Under the pieces are notes generated by a model. That model made no database searches and was not told the origin of the DNA. It saw only the letters and a program-made list of their open reading frames with translations. A program made the position numbers and the translations under genes. From Chloroflexota bacterium (lineage in GTDB: Bacteria > Chloroflexota > Anaerolineae > UBA4142), in NCBI GenBank assembly GCA_016223105.1, contig JACRPR010000230.1, positions 1 through 32,168 on the forward strand: a stretch of 32,168 nucleotides of DNA, given 5' to 3'. Each line of letters opens with the position of its first letter. Within the stretch, counting starts at the first letter, position 1. Below are positions 22,883 through 30,388 of the stretch, piece after piece.

Positions 22883-24097
22883 TCACACAAACATCACACG
22901 GTATTGAATTGGCACCAATTTGAATCGAGACCGGTCTTTTAAATTTGGTTGCCTGACAAAATATATTTTCGGTATTCCGTCGTTGGCATATGTAACAAAG
23001 TAAAGCCAATAATTCGCAAGTCGGATTGATTTTTCAAATTCATTCCGAGTTAGGATGAATGATTTTATGCCGCTGAAATGCTTGATGCTCTTAACTTCAA
23101 TTTGTCTGGGTGTACCGCCGTTATCAAAGGAATTAATATCATAGCCCAACGCGGCATTTTGCGACACTTTCCTGACCTGTGTTGCAAGATCAGGGCGGTC
23201 AATTCCCATTAGTCTTTCTTGTTCGAATTTCAGAACATAATCCTCTGCCGCGTGCCCTGCTTGCACACGCGCGAGAGATACTTCTTCCATATTTACATCC
23301 TGCGAGGTTCCATTTTTCTGTGCATTTGATTTCTTTCCTGCTTTTGGCAAAAGACGAGGAAGGTACTCGATCGCTTCAATATCCTTCGCTCGATGCTTTC
23401 TCTTTGAGCGATAGTTTTTCATCTGCCGACCACAGATCCAAAGAAACGAATGTGCATCCAAAAGTTGAACTTCGGACTCGATTTTGGACGCCAAGAAATC
23501 TCGCACCTCAGATATAAGCGCGTTATAGGCACCATAATTATCCCACGAGCAATGCTTACTTGTGATGAGATCAATACCCAGCATCGCAAATACCTTGTCG
23601 AAATTAGCTGGAGCGATAGGCATATACATACGAATATCTTTAAGGAAAAAAAGATATGCGATAAAGGTATATTTCTTTCCCGCCAAATTCATCAACGCAT
23701 CAAAACATTGGGGCGCAGAAGCAGAACCGCAAAAAAAATTATAAAGAACGGTTTCGTACTTTTTCAATATCGCTCTGTCATTTCTTGCTTCATAAAGAGA
23801 TTGATGGACGCGCGCTGACTCGCCCCATTGGTTTTCCCATCGGAGTAAATTATTTTTCGGCACTTCAATCGCAGAAATAACGCGGCTGATGATTTTTCCA
23901 GTTCCAATATCAGTTCGTTTCCAATTCAGGCATCTCAAATTATCTAGTGCGATGCTGTGAACTTTGAATTTGTAATTCTCTTGGCGATCAATGTAGGGAT
24001 TTGAAAAGCTTGTGAATGGAATACCACTTTCTTGCTCTACGAAATCAACAAAGTCGAGAAAATATTTGTTGAGTGTCGCGCGATTGATGTCTGGCAT
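22883..24097 (-). CDS. PD-(D/E)xK nuclease-like protein with DUF3883-type C-terminus
   Basis: A 404-residue protein. The C-terminal about 140 residues look like the DUF3883 nuclease domain. A leading helix has AGHAAEDYVLKFEQ, and the catalytic pattern is GYDINSF (Asp320) followed by RQIEVKSIKH (Glu334, Lys336), then FILTRNEFEKSIRLANYWLY. This is the usual PD-(D/E)xK arrangement, so the active site appears intact. The N-terminal about 250 residues are unrecognised (SWDNYGAYNALISEVRDFLA, LLDAHSFLWICG). A Lys/Arg-rich stretch at about 225-270 could bind nucleic acid. DUF3883 proteins are often found in defence or restriction loci. The gene is clearly AT-richer than the rest of the window, which suggests transfer. 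The start at 24097 is chosen for its GAGG site; a promoter and a hairpin-forming leader precede it. Confidence 0.82.
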   Translation of the reverse strand: MPDINRATLNKYFLDFVDFVEQESGIPFTSFSNPYIDRQENYKFKVHSIALDNLRCLNWKRTDIGTGKIISRVISAIEVPKNNLLRWENQWGESARVHQSLYEARNDRAILKKYETVLYNFFCGSASAPQCFDALMNLAGKKYTFIAYLFFLKDIRMYMPIAPANFDKVFAMLGIDLITSKHCSWDNYGAYNALISEVRDFLASKIESEVQLLDAHSFLWICGRQMKNYRSKRKHRAKDIEAIEYLPRLLPKAGKKSNAQKNGTSQDVNMEEVSLARVQAGHAAEDYVLKFEQERLMGIDRPDLATQVRKVSQNAALGYDINSFDNGGTPRQIEVKSIKHFSGIKSFILTRNEFEKSIRLANYWLYFVTYANDGIPKIYFVRQPNLKDRSRFKLVPIQYRVMFV

Positions 24098-24124
24098 AAC
24101 CTTGTCCTCTCTTGAAATTGAAAC

Positions 24125-24161
24125 GCGGAACGATCCGCGCAACTTGCGCCGATCATTCCGC
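24125..24161. promoter_or_regulatory. Near-perfect 37-base palindrome in the leader of the nuclease gene
   Basis: GCGGAACGATC and GATCATTCCGC form the outer arms, and GCGCAA and TTGCGC the inner ones. It lies between the promoter and the start codon, so it could be an operator or an mRNA hairpin controlling a potentially toxic nuclease. It resembles none of the repeat families elsewhere in the window. Confidence 0.6.
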
Positions 24162-24209
24162 AAAATTTTTTCCATTCCCCGAAACGCAATCAGTTTTGAT
24201 CACGGCACG

Positions 24210-24238
24210 ATTCTAGCACAAGAACGCGGGCGTGACAA
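24210..24238 (-). promoter_or_regulatory. Promoter of the nuclease gene
   Basis: TTGTCA (24233-24238) and TAGAAT (24210-24215) with a 17-base spacer on the minus strand. The same two boxes with the same spacing precede the MNT/HEPN pair. Confidence 0.7.
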
Positions 24239-24263
24239 TCGGGGTTTGCAAACCTGGTATGAC

Positions 24264-24713
24264 TCAGGATTTCTGATCCGGCGATCCGGTCATCTCCGTA
24301 AAAACCGTTTCTGCTAACGCCGTCGCGCGGCGGGCTTTGCCAAGACCTTCGCTAGCTTCACGTTCCTGAATCAGTTTCCAGGGCGGCGTCCGCGTACTCT
24401 CATCGCCATACGTCGCGCGAATGTGCATTTTGATTCCCATATTTCGGAAATCATCCAACGCGGCGTTGAGTTGTTGTTTGATCGTTCGTGGTACCGCGTC
24501 AAGTTTGAGTAATTTTTCCAGCGGATCGATCACATCATGAGTTTGCGGCGTCGGGCGAAAATGCGCCAGAATAGATTTGCCGGCATTTTCCACGGCTTCT
24601 TGCGCGTTTGCCAAACACCCATCCCATTTTTTTTCGCGTGCGTCACTTTCGGCGCGTGCCAGATAACCCCGTGCGAGGTCGAGCCGAAACCGGGCATCTT
24701 CATACGAGTTCAC
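24264..24713 (-). CDS. HEPN-domain protein, partner of the nucleotidyltransferase
   Basis: A 149-residue helical protein with the HEPN pattern SYEDARFRLDLARGYLARAE, WDGCLANAQEAVENAGKSIL and HFRPTPQTHD. Arg53 and His59 give a R-x5-H motif of the kind that forms an RNase site in HEPN toxins. The classical HepT RX4HXY form is not exact, so activity is uncertain. The start is placed at the GTG at 24713 (NSYEDARF), which overlaps the end of the nucleotidyltransferase gene by 14 bases. The frame upstream of it is a shadow of that gene. Together the two resemble a HEPN/MNT toxin-antitoxin module, in which the nucleotidyltransferase (antitoxin) modifies and silences the HEPN toxin. Confidence 0.85.
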   Translation of the reverse strand: MNSYEDARFRLDLARGYLARAESDAREKKWDGCLANAQEAVENAGKSILAHFRPTPQTHDVIDPLEKLLKLDAVPRTIKQQLNAALDDFRNMGIKMHIRATYGDESTRTPPWKLIQEREASEGLGKARRATALAETVFTEMTGSPDQKS

Positions 24714-25212
24714 GAAAACCCTCCCACCCAATCTCCCAACGCCGCGTGAACGCGCGGGACCAATCCCAAAACATGTTATGATCATTCAACCGTTCGCGCA
24801 CCAAGCCGGCGTCTTGAATGATTTGACGAATGCGCGCGAGTTTACGTTTGGTGTAGCCGCCCTGATCATACAAGATCACTCCATCCAGACCAATATCTAA
24901 ATATAAGGAAGGAAATTGTTCCTCAAATTCCGTCGGCGTTTTTCCCAGGACGAGGATTGTCGGCATATCTTCACCAGTGTCTAACGGAGCATGCAAAAAA
25001 ATCTGGCGGTCGTACCACTGCGCCGGCAAGCCGCGCGCAATGACAAGCAGATCAATATCGCTGTCCGCCCGCGCTTCGCCGCGCGCGTACGAACCGTACA
25101 GAACAATTCCGACCAGGTTATCGCCAAGCGCGTCGCGCAATCGGGCGACGGCGCGATCGAGAATTGCGGAGCGCCGAGTTACGCGATTCGTTTTTTCGAG
25201 CAAACGATCCAT
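24700..25212 (-). CDS. MNT-type minimal nucleotidyltransferase
   Basis: A 170-residue protein with the polymerase-beta-like motif GSYARGEARADSDIDLLVI, a perfect GS-x10-DxD (Gly40, Ser41, Asp52, Asp54), so metal and nucleotide binding should be intact. The C-terminal helices (ARIRQIIQDAGLVRERLN) are usual for these proteins. It is longer than many minimal MNT antitoxins (about 100-140 residues). The start at 25212 is preceded by AAAGGA and by a promoter at 25235-25263. It overlaps the HEPN gene downstream, the typical order for such pairs. In MntA/HepT systems the transferase AMPylates the HEPN toxin; the same is inferred here. Confidence 0.88.
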   Translation of the reverse strand: MDRLLEKTNRVTRRSAILDRAVARLRDALGDNLVGIVLYGSYARGEARADSDIDLLVIARGLPAQWYDRQIFLHAPLDTGEDMPTILVLGKTPTEFEEQFPSLYLDIGLDGVILYDQGGYTKRKLARIRQIIQDAGLVRERLNDHNMFWDWSRAFTRRWEIGWEGFRELV

Positions 25213-25234
25213 TTTCGCTTTCCTTTCGCCGCAA

Positions 25235-25263
25235 ATTCTACCACACATCGCGCGCCCTGACAA
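25235..25263 (-). promoter_or_regulatory. Promoter of the MNT/HEPN pair
   Basis: TTGTCA (25258-25263) and TAGAAT (25235-25240) with a 17-base spacer, ending 22 bases before the start codon. The -35 abuts the stop codon of the ABC permease gene. It is identical in pattern to the promoter of the nuclease gene. Confidence 0.72.
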
Positions 25264-26298
25264 TCACGCGCGCGCGGCGCGACGGATTCCCAGGATCAAC
25301 ACAATCCCCAGCGCGCCCAGTGTAAGCGCGAACACCGCGACGTTAAGCGCGCTCGTAAAATAATCGCCAATCGCGAGCCGCGTGAGCGTTTTGATCGGCG
25401 ACACGTCGAACAAATAACTCGCGCTCGCGCCAACGAGCACCATCAACGAGTACACGAATTGCGAACGTTCGCGATCTTTGAACACAATCGCGACGAACGC
25501 GGAGGCGACCGCGACCATCCCCGCAATGATCGTCGCCAGAATCAACACGAGCGCGAAATTCTGAATTTCAATGCGATTCAGCCGCAAGAGCGTGAGCCAC
25601 GCGACGCACTGCGCGACCGCGACCAGGATCGCCGCCGCGATTTTCGCGCCGACAATCGCGTGCAACGACACCGGCGCGGCCAAGAGCGTTTCGAGCGTAT
25701 TGTGTTCGATCTCTTCCGACAGTGAATCCACCACCAGACTGCCCGCGACGAACGCCGGGAAAAACATCAACGCCGGTAAAATGATCGAGTAGAGATATTC
25801 GAACGTCGTCGGCGGCAAGCCGCGCAGATCGTCGTACCGCACGGCAATCCCGCGTTGCTCGCGCAAAACATTTTCATAGCGTTTGAGCGGGTCTTGCAGA
25901 ACCATCAAGATCATCGCGGATTGCGCTTCGGCGCGCGGCAGGTACACTTGCATCTCGACCGGTGCGGCGCGCTCCGGCGGCGCGACGACCAGCGCGCCAA
26001 TCGCGCCGCGTTGAAACGCGTTCTGCGCGTCGTTCAAACTTGCGAATGGCGCGACGCGAATGCCGCGCGCGCGCATCAAGCCGATCAAGGAATGATTCGG
26101 CGCGCCGACAAAACCGATGCCGACGTTGAGCCGCGCGTACACGCCGACCGAATCGGGATCGTACAGCGAGAGCAAACCGATCAACAGCGCGGACGAAAAC
26201 GAGGCGATGAAGAGTTGAATCACAATCGCGATCAGAATCGTGCGCTCGCGCAGAACCGCGCGCAGTTCGCGTTTAATCAGCGCGATCCATCCGCTCAT
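25264..26298 (-). CDS. ABC-2-type permease (NatB-like)
   Basis: A 344-residue membrane protein with the ABC-2 exporter plan. It has one N-terminal span (about 20-45, TILIAIVIQLFIASFSSALL), an extracytoplasmic loop of about 120 residues, then a cluster of five spans from about 165. Between the first two of these lies the family-typical SLSEEIEHNTLETLLAAPVS, the cytoplasmic coupling stretch. Its start overlaps the stop of the upstream permease (ATGA), so the two are made together and probably form a heterodimer energised by the ATPase at 28148. This NatAB-like arrangement exports ions, lipids or peptides in known cases; the substrate here cannot be told. Confidence 0.88.
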   Translation of the reverse strand: MSGWIALIKRELRAVLRERTILIAIVIQLFIASFSSALLIGLLSLYDPDSVGVYARLNVGIGFVGAPNHSLIGLMRARGIRVAPFASLNDAQNAFQRGAIGALVVAPPERAAPVEMQVYLPRAEAQSAMILMVLQDPLKRYENVLREQRGIAVRYDDLRGLPPTTFEYLYSIILPALMFFPAFVAGSLVVDSLSEEIEHNTLETLLAAPVSLHAIVGAKIAAAILVAVAQCVAWLTLLRLNRIEIQNFALVLILATIIAGMVAVASAFVAIVFKDRERSQFVYSLMVLVGASASYLFDVSPIKTLTRLAIGDYFTSALNVAVFALTLGALGIVLILGIRRAARA

Positions 26299-28016
26299 CG
26301 CAATCCTCCCGCGATCACCAGGTTGTACAGCGCGTGCGCGATCACCGCGACGATCACCGCGAACGGATAGCGCAATCGAAAACGCGCGTTCAGCACACCG
26401 ACGATGGATGTGAAAATAAAATGCGCGATCAGCGGCACAAGCACAAAGCCGGTGTTGAACAACGCCGCCGAAAGCATCGTTTCGGAAACCAGCGTGACCG
26501 AAACGAGCAAGAGTAATTTTTCGCCGACGAGGAAACCGAGCGCGGAAAGAAACGCCAGCGCGAGCACCTGGCGCGTGGAGGTAACAACGCGCGCTTCGAT
26601 CAACGCGGCGATGCCCATTGATTTCGCGATTTCTTCAATCGTCGCCGCGGCGATCAGCGCGCCCGCGAGCATAAAACTCATCGGCAGGTTCGTCCCGATG
26701 GCGAGCAGGATCAACTGCGCGACGTACACAATGGGAATCACCAGAAAACTCATTAGCGCGACCGAGAGGTACGGGCGCGATTGATCGAGCAGTAAAAAAA
26801 TCGCGTCCGCGAGCTTGCGCGTGATCGGGCGATAGCCCATCAAAAATTCTTCGTTCAACAGGCGCGTCCCGGCGTACAGCGAAATTCCAAAAATCAACAC
26901 CATCGGCGCGGCGGGAAATAAATACTCGCGCAAGCCGAACGTTTCGCCGCGATACATTTTCACCGCGAGCGTGAGCGGCGACATATACGCGAGATCGTTG
27001 ATGCCGGTGAACATCGCCGGGAAAATCAGGTACGCGGTGGTCAGTGTCGTGGCGAGCATCGAAATAAAGGTCGTGTCTTTGAACGTGCGATAAAACAGCG
27101 GCACCATCAAATAGATCGCAAAGATAAACAGCGCGGTCGGCGCAAAGATCGCGAGCGCGAGCGGAATGGGTGCGCGTGTGCTGAACGCGATCCCTGCCGT
27201 CGCGATCACCGCGAAGATCGCGTACGGCAACATTTTGCCGATGATGATTTGCAGTGGCGTGATCGGCGCGGACAACAGAAGCGTCAACCGCCGATTGATT
27301 TTTTCGTCCATAAAACTGCTGGTGAAAAAAATGCTAATGAACGTCATCGGCATAATGTAGAGAAACGCGACGATCACTTGCGCGAATGGCGCGGGCGGCG
27401 TCATCAACGACGGAATGATGATCTCTTTGTCAGTCGTGTGGTCAATGCGAAATTCCGGCAAGCGACCTTCGTCTTCAATCTTTTTCAGTTGCGCGGTCAG
27501 CGCGGCGTCGCTCGCCGGCGCGGCGGTTGTGGTTGGCGCGATGGGCGGTTCCGCCGGCGCGGGCGATCCTGGGTTGGGCGCAGGATCGAGAAAATTGATT
27601 TCGACGCGCAAAGGAAACGCGCGCGCCATTTCGAATGTGGATCGAATCCGGGCAAGCTCTTGCTTCTCCAGATATTTTTTCAACGCGCCAAGAGCGTAGA
27701 GCGATTTGTCGTCGCGCCGCGCGTACACATCGTCGCCGTCAATGTGCGCGTCGAGCGCATAGCGATCCACGAGTGCGCGCCCCCGCGCAACCTCCACCGC
27801 GAGCGGCGCAAAGCGCGCGTCCTGGAGCGCGGGCGCATCGCCGGAAACGCCGATGCGATACAAGCCGCTTCCCAGCACGGCGAGATCGCGAAACGCGTAG
27901 GCGTTGAGCGCGAGCGCGCCGAGTAAAATCACGACGGTCAAAGGACTTGCGCCGCCGCTAAACCGCCGGCGCAAGCGCGTAATTTCGCGCAGGGCAATCG
28001 TCAGAATTTGTTTCAT
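26295..28016 (-). CDS. ABC-2 permease fused to a PrsW-like intramembrane protease
   Basis: A 573-residue membrane protein in two parts. Residues 1-about 400 are a NatB-type ABC-2 permease: a first span at about 25-45, an outer loop with a Pro/Ala-rich segment, then TSSFMDEKINRRLTLLLSAP and further spans. The C-terminal about 150 residues carry the PrsW (M82) glutamic protease pattern: EEIAK (Glu461, Glu462, Lys465), GFLVGEK (Glu499), HFIFTSIVG (His532) and HALYN (His560, Asn565). PrsW cleaves anti-sigma factors within the membrane in Bacillus. The more common fusion of this kind uses a CPBP (Abi) protease, and I weighed that; the motif spacing fits PrsW better. It overlaps the second permease by 4 bases. 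No clear promoter or RBS is visible: a palindrome fills the divergent gap. Confidence 0.85.
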   Translation of the reverse strand: MKQILTIALREITRLRRRFSGGASPLTVVILLGALALNAYAFRDLAVLGSGLYRIGVSGDAPALQDARFAPLAVEVARGRALVDRYALDAHIDGDDVYARRDDKSLYALGALKKYLEKQELARIRSTFEMARAFPLRVEINFLDPAPNPGSPAPAEPPIAPTTTAAPASDAALTAQLKKIEDEGRLPEFRIDHTTDKEIIIPSLMTPPAPFAQVIVAFLYIMPMTFISIFFTSSFMDEKINRRLTLLLSAPITPLQIIIGKMLPYAIFAVIATAGIAFSTRAPIPLALAIFAPTALFIFAIYLMVPLFYRTFKDTTFISMLATTLTTAYLIFPAMFTGINDLAYMSPLTLAVKMYRGETFGLREYLFPAAPMVLIFGISLYAGTRLLNEEFLMGYRPITRKLADAIFLLLDQSRPYLSVALMSFLVIPIVYVAQLILLAIGTNLPMSFMLAGALIAAATIEEIAKSMGIAALIEARVVTSTRQVLALAFLSALGFLVGEKLLLLVSVTLVSETMLSAALFNTGFVLVPLIAHFIFTSIVGVLNARFRLRYPFAVIVAVIAHALYNLVIAGGLR

Positions 28017-28028
28017 CGGTTTACTCTT

Positions 28029-28110
28029 GCGTCAACGAATCGCTTCGCGGAACGAATAAACGAATCTGCTCGCGCGTTCATTCGTTTATTCGTTCAAGAT
28101 TCGTTGACGC
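28029..28110. repeat. Palindrome in the divergent ABC promoter region
   Basis: GCGTCAACGAATC and GATTCGTTGACGC form the outer arms, and GAACGAATAAACGAAT and ATTCGTTTATTCGTTC the inner arms. It ends 2 bases before the -35 box of the ATPase gene, so it could double as an operator. Confidence 0.85.
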
Positions 28111-28112
28111 GG

Positions 28113-28140
28113 TTGACATTCATTCGCTTTGCAGTACAAT
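28113..28140 (+). promoter_or_regulatory. Promoter of the ABC ATPase gene
   Basis: TTGACA (28113-28118) and TACAAT (28135-28140) with a 16-base spacer. Transcription should start at about 28147, right at the GTG start codon, which implies a leaderless mRNA. Confidence 0.8.
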
Positions 28141-28147
28141 CGGCAAC

Positions 28148-29020
28148 GTGATCGAACTGACTAGTGTGACCAAACGCTATCGCGATTTTATCGCGGTGCA
28201 CGAATTGAATTTGCGCGTCACCCCTGGCGAGATTGTCGGCATCATCGGGCACAACGGCGCGGGCAAAAGCACGACGCTCAAAATGATCGCGGGCTTGATC
28301 GCGCCGACGAGTGGGACGATTCGCGCGCTGGGACGCGACATTCAAAAAGAGAGTGTGCGCGTAAAAAAGCAAATCGGCTTTTTGCCGGAAGATAGTCCGC
28401 TGTACGAAAATATGACTGCGCGGCAGTACCTCACCTTTTTCTCCGAATTGTACACAATGCCGCGCGAGCAAACCCGCGCGCGGATTGACACGCTTCTCGA
28501 TTCGCTCAAATTGCCGGAGCAGGATAAACTGACCGGCGAATTTTCCAAAGGGATGAAACGCAAGGTCGCGATCGCGCGCGCGCTCCTGCACGATCCGCAA
28601 CTGCTCATTCTCGATGAACCCAATTCCGGTCTCGATCCGCTGACGTCGTTTTTCATCATCAATTATTTGAAAACGCTCAAGCAGGCAGGCAAAACGATTT
28701 TGTTGAGCGCGCACAATTTGTTTCACGTCGAGTACGTGTGCGACCGCGTCGCGATCATCAAAGCCGGGCGGCTCGTCGTGTACGACACGATGGACGCGAT
28801 TCGCGCGAACCTGGGCAAACGCGAATATCAAATCATTTTCAAAGCGGATCAGCCGCTCGATTTTGAACGGCACGAGGACAATTATATTTTTCGCACGCAC
28901 GCCATCGGCGCAATCGCGGACGTGCTCGAAATGATTTCGGACAATGATTGGGCGCTCGTGGATTTGTCAGTGCAAGAATCCGCGCTCGAAGAAATCTATG
29001 TGAAATTGATGAGCGCGTGA
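28148..29020 (+). CDS. ABC transporter ATPase (NatA-like)
   Basis: A 290-residue nucleotide-binding subunit. Walker A is GHNGAGKST (about 35-43), the Q-loop is QIGFLPED, the signature is the variant EFSKGMKRK, Walker B is LLILDEPNSGLDP and the switch histidine is in LLSAHNLFHVE. The C-terminal about 70 residues are the extension common in the NatA/CcmA group that pairs with ABC-2 permeases. The permeases are the divergent pair on the minus strand. The GTG at 28148 gives the standard N-terminus MIELTSVTKRY. There is no ribosome binding site, and the promoter places the RNA start within a base or two of this codon. Confidence 0.94.
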   Translation: MIELTSVTKRYRDFIAVHELNLRVTPGEIVGIIGHNGAGKSTTLKMIAGLIAPTSGTIRALGRDIQKESVRVKKQIGFLPEDSPLYENMTARQYLTFFSELYTMPREQTRARIDTLLDSLKLPEQDKLTGEFSKGMKRKVAIARALLHDPQLLILDEPNSGLDPLTSFFIINYLKTLKQAGKTILLSAHNLFHVEYVCDRVAIIKAGRLVVYDTMDAIRANLGKREYQIIFKADQPLDFERHEDNYIFRTHAIGAIADVLEMISDNDWALVDLSVQESALEEIYVKLMSA

Positions 29021-29066
29021 AGATTGTAGCACAGGGACGCGATTGCGACAAGGAGGTGTGAGCATA

Positions 29067-29107
29067 AATCGTAATTCGTAATTCGCAATTCAAAATTCGT
29101 AATTCGC
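29067..29107. repeat. Tandem/palindromic GTAATTC repeat
   Basis: CGTAATTCGTAATTCGCAAT continues with CAAAATTCGTAATTCGC; the GTAATTC units recur at a 9-base period. It lies between the ATPase and the lipoprotein gene, just after an AAGGAGGTGTGAGC stretch that looks like an orphan ribosome binding site. Confidence 0.7.
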
Positions 29108-29139
29108 ACTGCACAAAAAATTTTTCGGAGGAGAAGAGA

Positions 29140-30345
29140 ATGTTCGCCAAACGTGTTTTGCTCTTTGCGCTCGTTTTATCGCTCGCGCTGGTAAGCGCGT
29201 GCGCGCCCGCGCCGACGCCCACGCCGGTGCCAACCGCGACGCCACTGCCCACCGCAACGCGCGTTCCGCCCACCGCGACGCCCGTGCCACCCACCGCGAC
29301 CGCAACGCCGGTGCCGCCAACCGCCACGCCGACGCGCGTGCCACCCACCGCGACACCGACGCCGCTAGCGGAACTCGTGCCAACGACGATTCCGATCACC
29401 GGCACGCTCGCGCATCCGCGTTCCGAAATTTCCGGCTTGGCATGGTCGGGCGACAATTTAATTTTGCTGACCCAGTATCCCGATTTTGAAAAACGCCGCA
29501 ACCTCGCGCCCGACGCGCCGCAAGCGATTTTCGCAATTCCGAAAGCGGACATTCTCGCGGTGTTGGATGGCGGACGCAAGGATGCCATCGTGCCGAAACG
29601 CGTGCGCTGGATTGACGAAGACCTGATCAAAAAAGTGGACGCGGAGGGATTTAATTTCCAGGGCTACGAGTCCATCGTCATTGTCGGCGATGCGGTGTAC
29701 GTAACGATTGAAACGCAAAACAAGACGAACGCGAATTTGATGCAAGGATATTTGCTCGCCGGCAAAATCGCGGCGGACGCCAGCACGATCACGATTGACA
29801 CGACGAAAATGACGCCGATCAAAGCCGCCGCGCCGCTCAACAATATGTGCTTTGAATCCATGTTCGCCGCGGGCGATAAATTAATCGCGCTGTACGAAGC
29901 GAACGGTTCCGGCATCAACGCGTCGCCGGTCGGCATCGTGTTCGATCAAAAAACGCTCGCGCAAACCGGGACGCTTCCGTTTCCGAATGTAGACTATCGT
30001 CTCACCGATGCGACCGCGCTCGACAGCGCGGGCAAATTCTGGATGCCGAATTATCACTTCCCCGGTGAAACCGAATTGCTCAAAGCGCCGCGCGTGGACG
30101 CCATCGCGACAAAATTCAAACAAGGCACGACACACGCGCAATTCGTGCAGGTCGAACGCTTTGTCGAATTTCAATACACCGCGACCGGGATCACCCTGGT
30201 TGATCGCGCGCCGGTGCAATTGCAATTGATTGACAAAGACACGGCGCGGAACTGGGAAGGTCTCGTGCGGCTCGACAATCGCGGCTTGCTCGTCGCGACC
30301 GATTCGTTCCCGACGACGATTCTCGCGTTCATTCCAATCAAATGA
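29140..30345 (+). CDS. Lipoprotein, probable beta-propeller/esterase-like domain
   Basis: A 401-residue exported protein. The signal peptide ends in VSAC (Cys21), a lipobox, so it should be membrane-anchored on the outside. Residues about 22-80 are a Pro/Thr/Ala repeat linker (PTATPLPTATRVPPTATP). The remaining about 320 residues have propeller-like repeats, such as SEISGLAWSGDNLILLTQYP, YESIVIVGDAVYVTIETQN, LTDATALDSAGKFWMPNY and NWEGLVRLDNRGLLVATDSF. These resemble SdiA-regulated or esterase-like (phytase-like) propellers. I see no clear catalytic triad, so a binding role is possible. The start is behind GGAGGAG at good spacing. It is on the same strand as the ATPase, but a repeat separates them; co-transcription is uncertain. 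Confidence 0.85.
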   Translation: MFAKRVLLFALVLSLALVSACAPAPTPTPVPTATPLPTATRVPPTATPVPPTATATPVPPTATPTRVPPTATPTPLAELVPTTIPITGTLAHPRSEISGLAWSGDNLILLTQYPDFEKRRNLAPDAPQAIFAIPKADILAVLDGGRKDAIVPKRVRWIDEDLIKKVDAEGFNFQGYESIVIVGDAVYVTIETQNKTNANLMQGYLLAGKIAADASTITIDTTKMTPIKAAAPLNNMCFESMFAAGDKLIALYEANGSGINASPVGIVFDQKTLAQTGTLPFPNVDYRLTDATALDSAGKFWMPNYHFPGETELLKAPRVDAIATKFKQGTTHAQFVQVERFVEFQYTATGITLVDRAPVQLQLIDKDTARNWEGLVRLDNRGLLVATDSFPTTILAFIPIK

Positions 30346-30350
30346 CATTC

Positions 30351-30378
30351 GTGGGGGCGGGGTTACCCCGCCCCCTAC
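30351..30378. repeat. Family B palindrome, intergenic copy
   Basis: GTGGGGGCGGGG and CCCCGCCCCCTAC flank TTA. It matches the in-frame copies at 10277 and 15366 and lies directly before the nucleotide cyclase gene, where its RBS would be. Confidence 0.8.
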
Positions 30379-30388
30379 TTGATAGTGT

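Noticed and set aside
24098-24175. Upstream ATG for the nuclease gene at 24175
   Set aside because: It would translate the 37-base palindrome, and the only GGGGA site is too close to the ATG. The ATG at 24097 has GAGG at proper spacing.
24714-24785. Longer start for the HEPN gene
   Set aside because: It would overlap the nucleotidyltransferase gene by 86 bases, and its residues are unlike HEPN proteins; the GTG at 24713 fits the family's start.
28029-28110. Rho-independent terminator between divergent ABC genes
   Set aside because: The gap is divergent, so no transcript ends there, and the hairpin has no T-run; it fits the local palindrome pattern.
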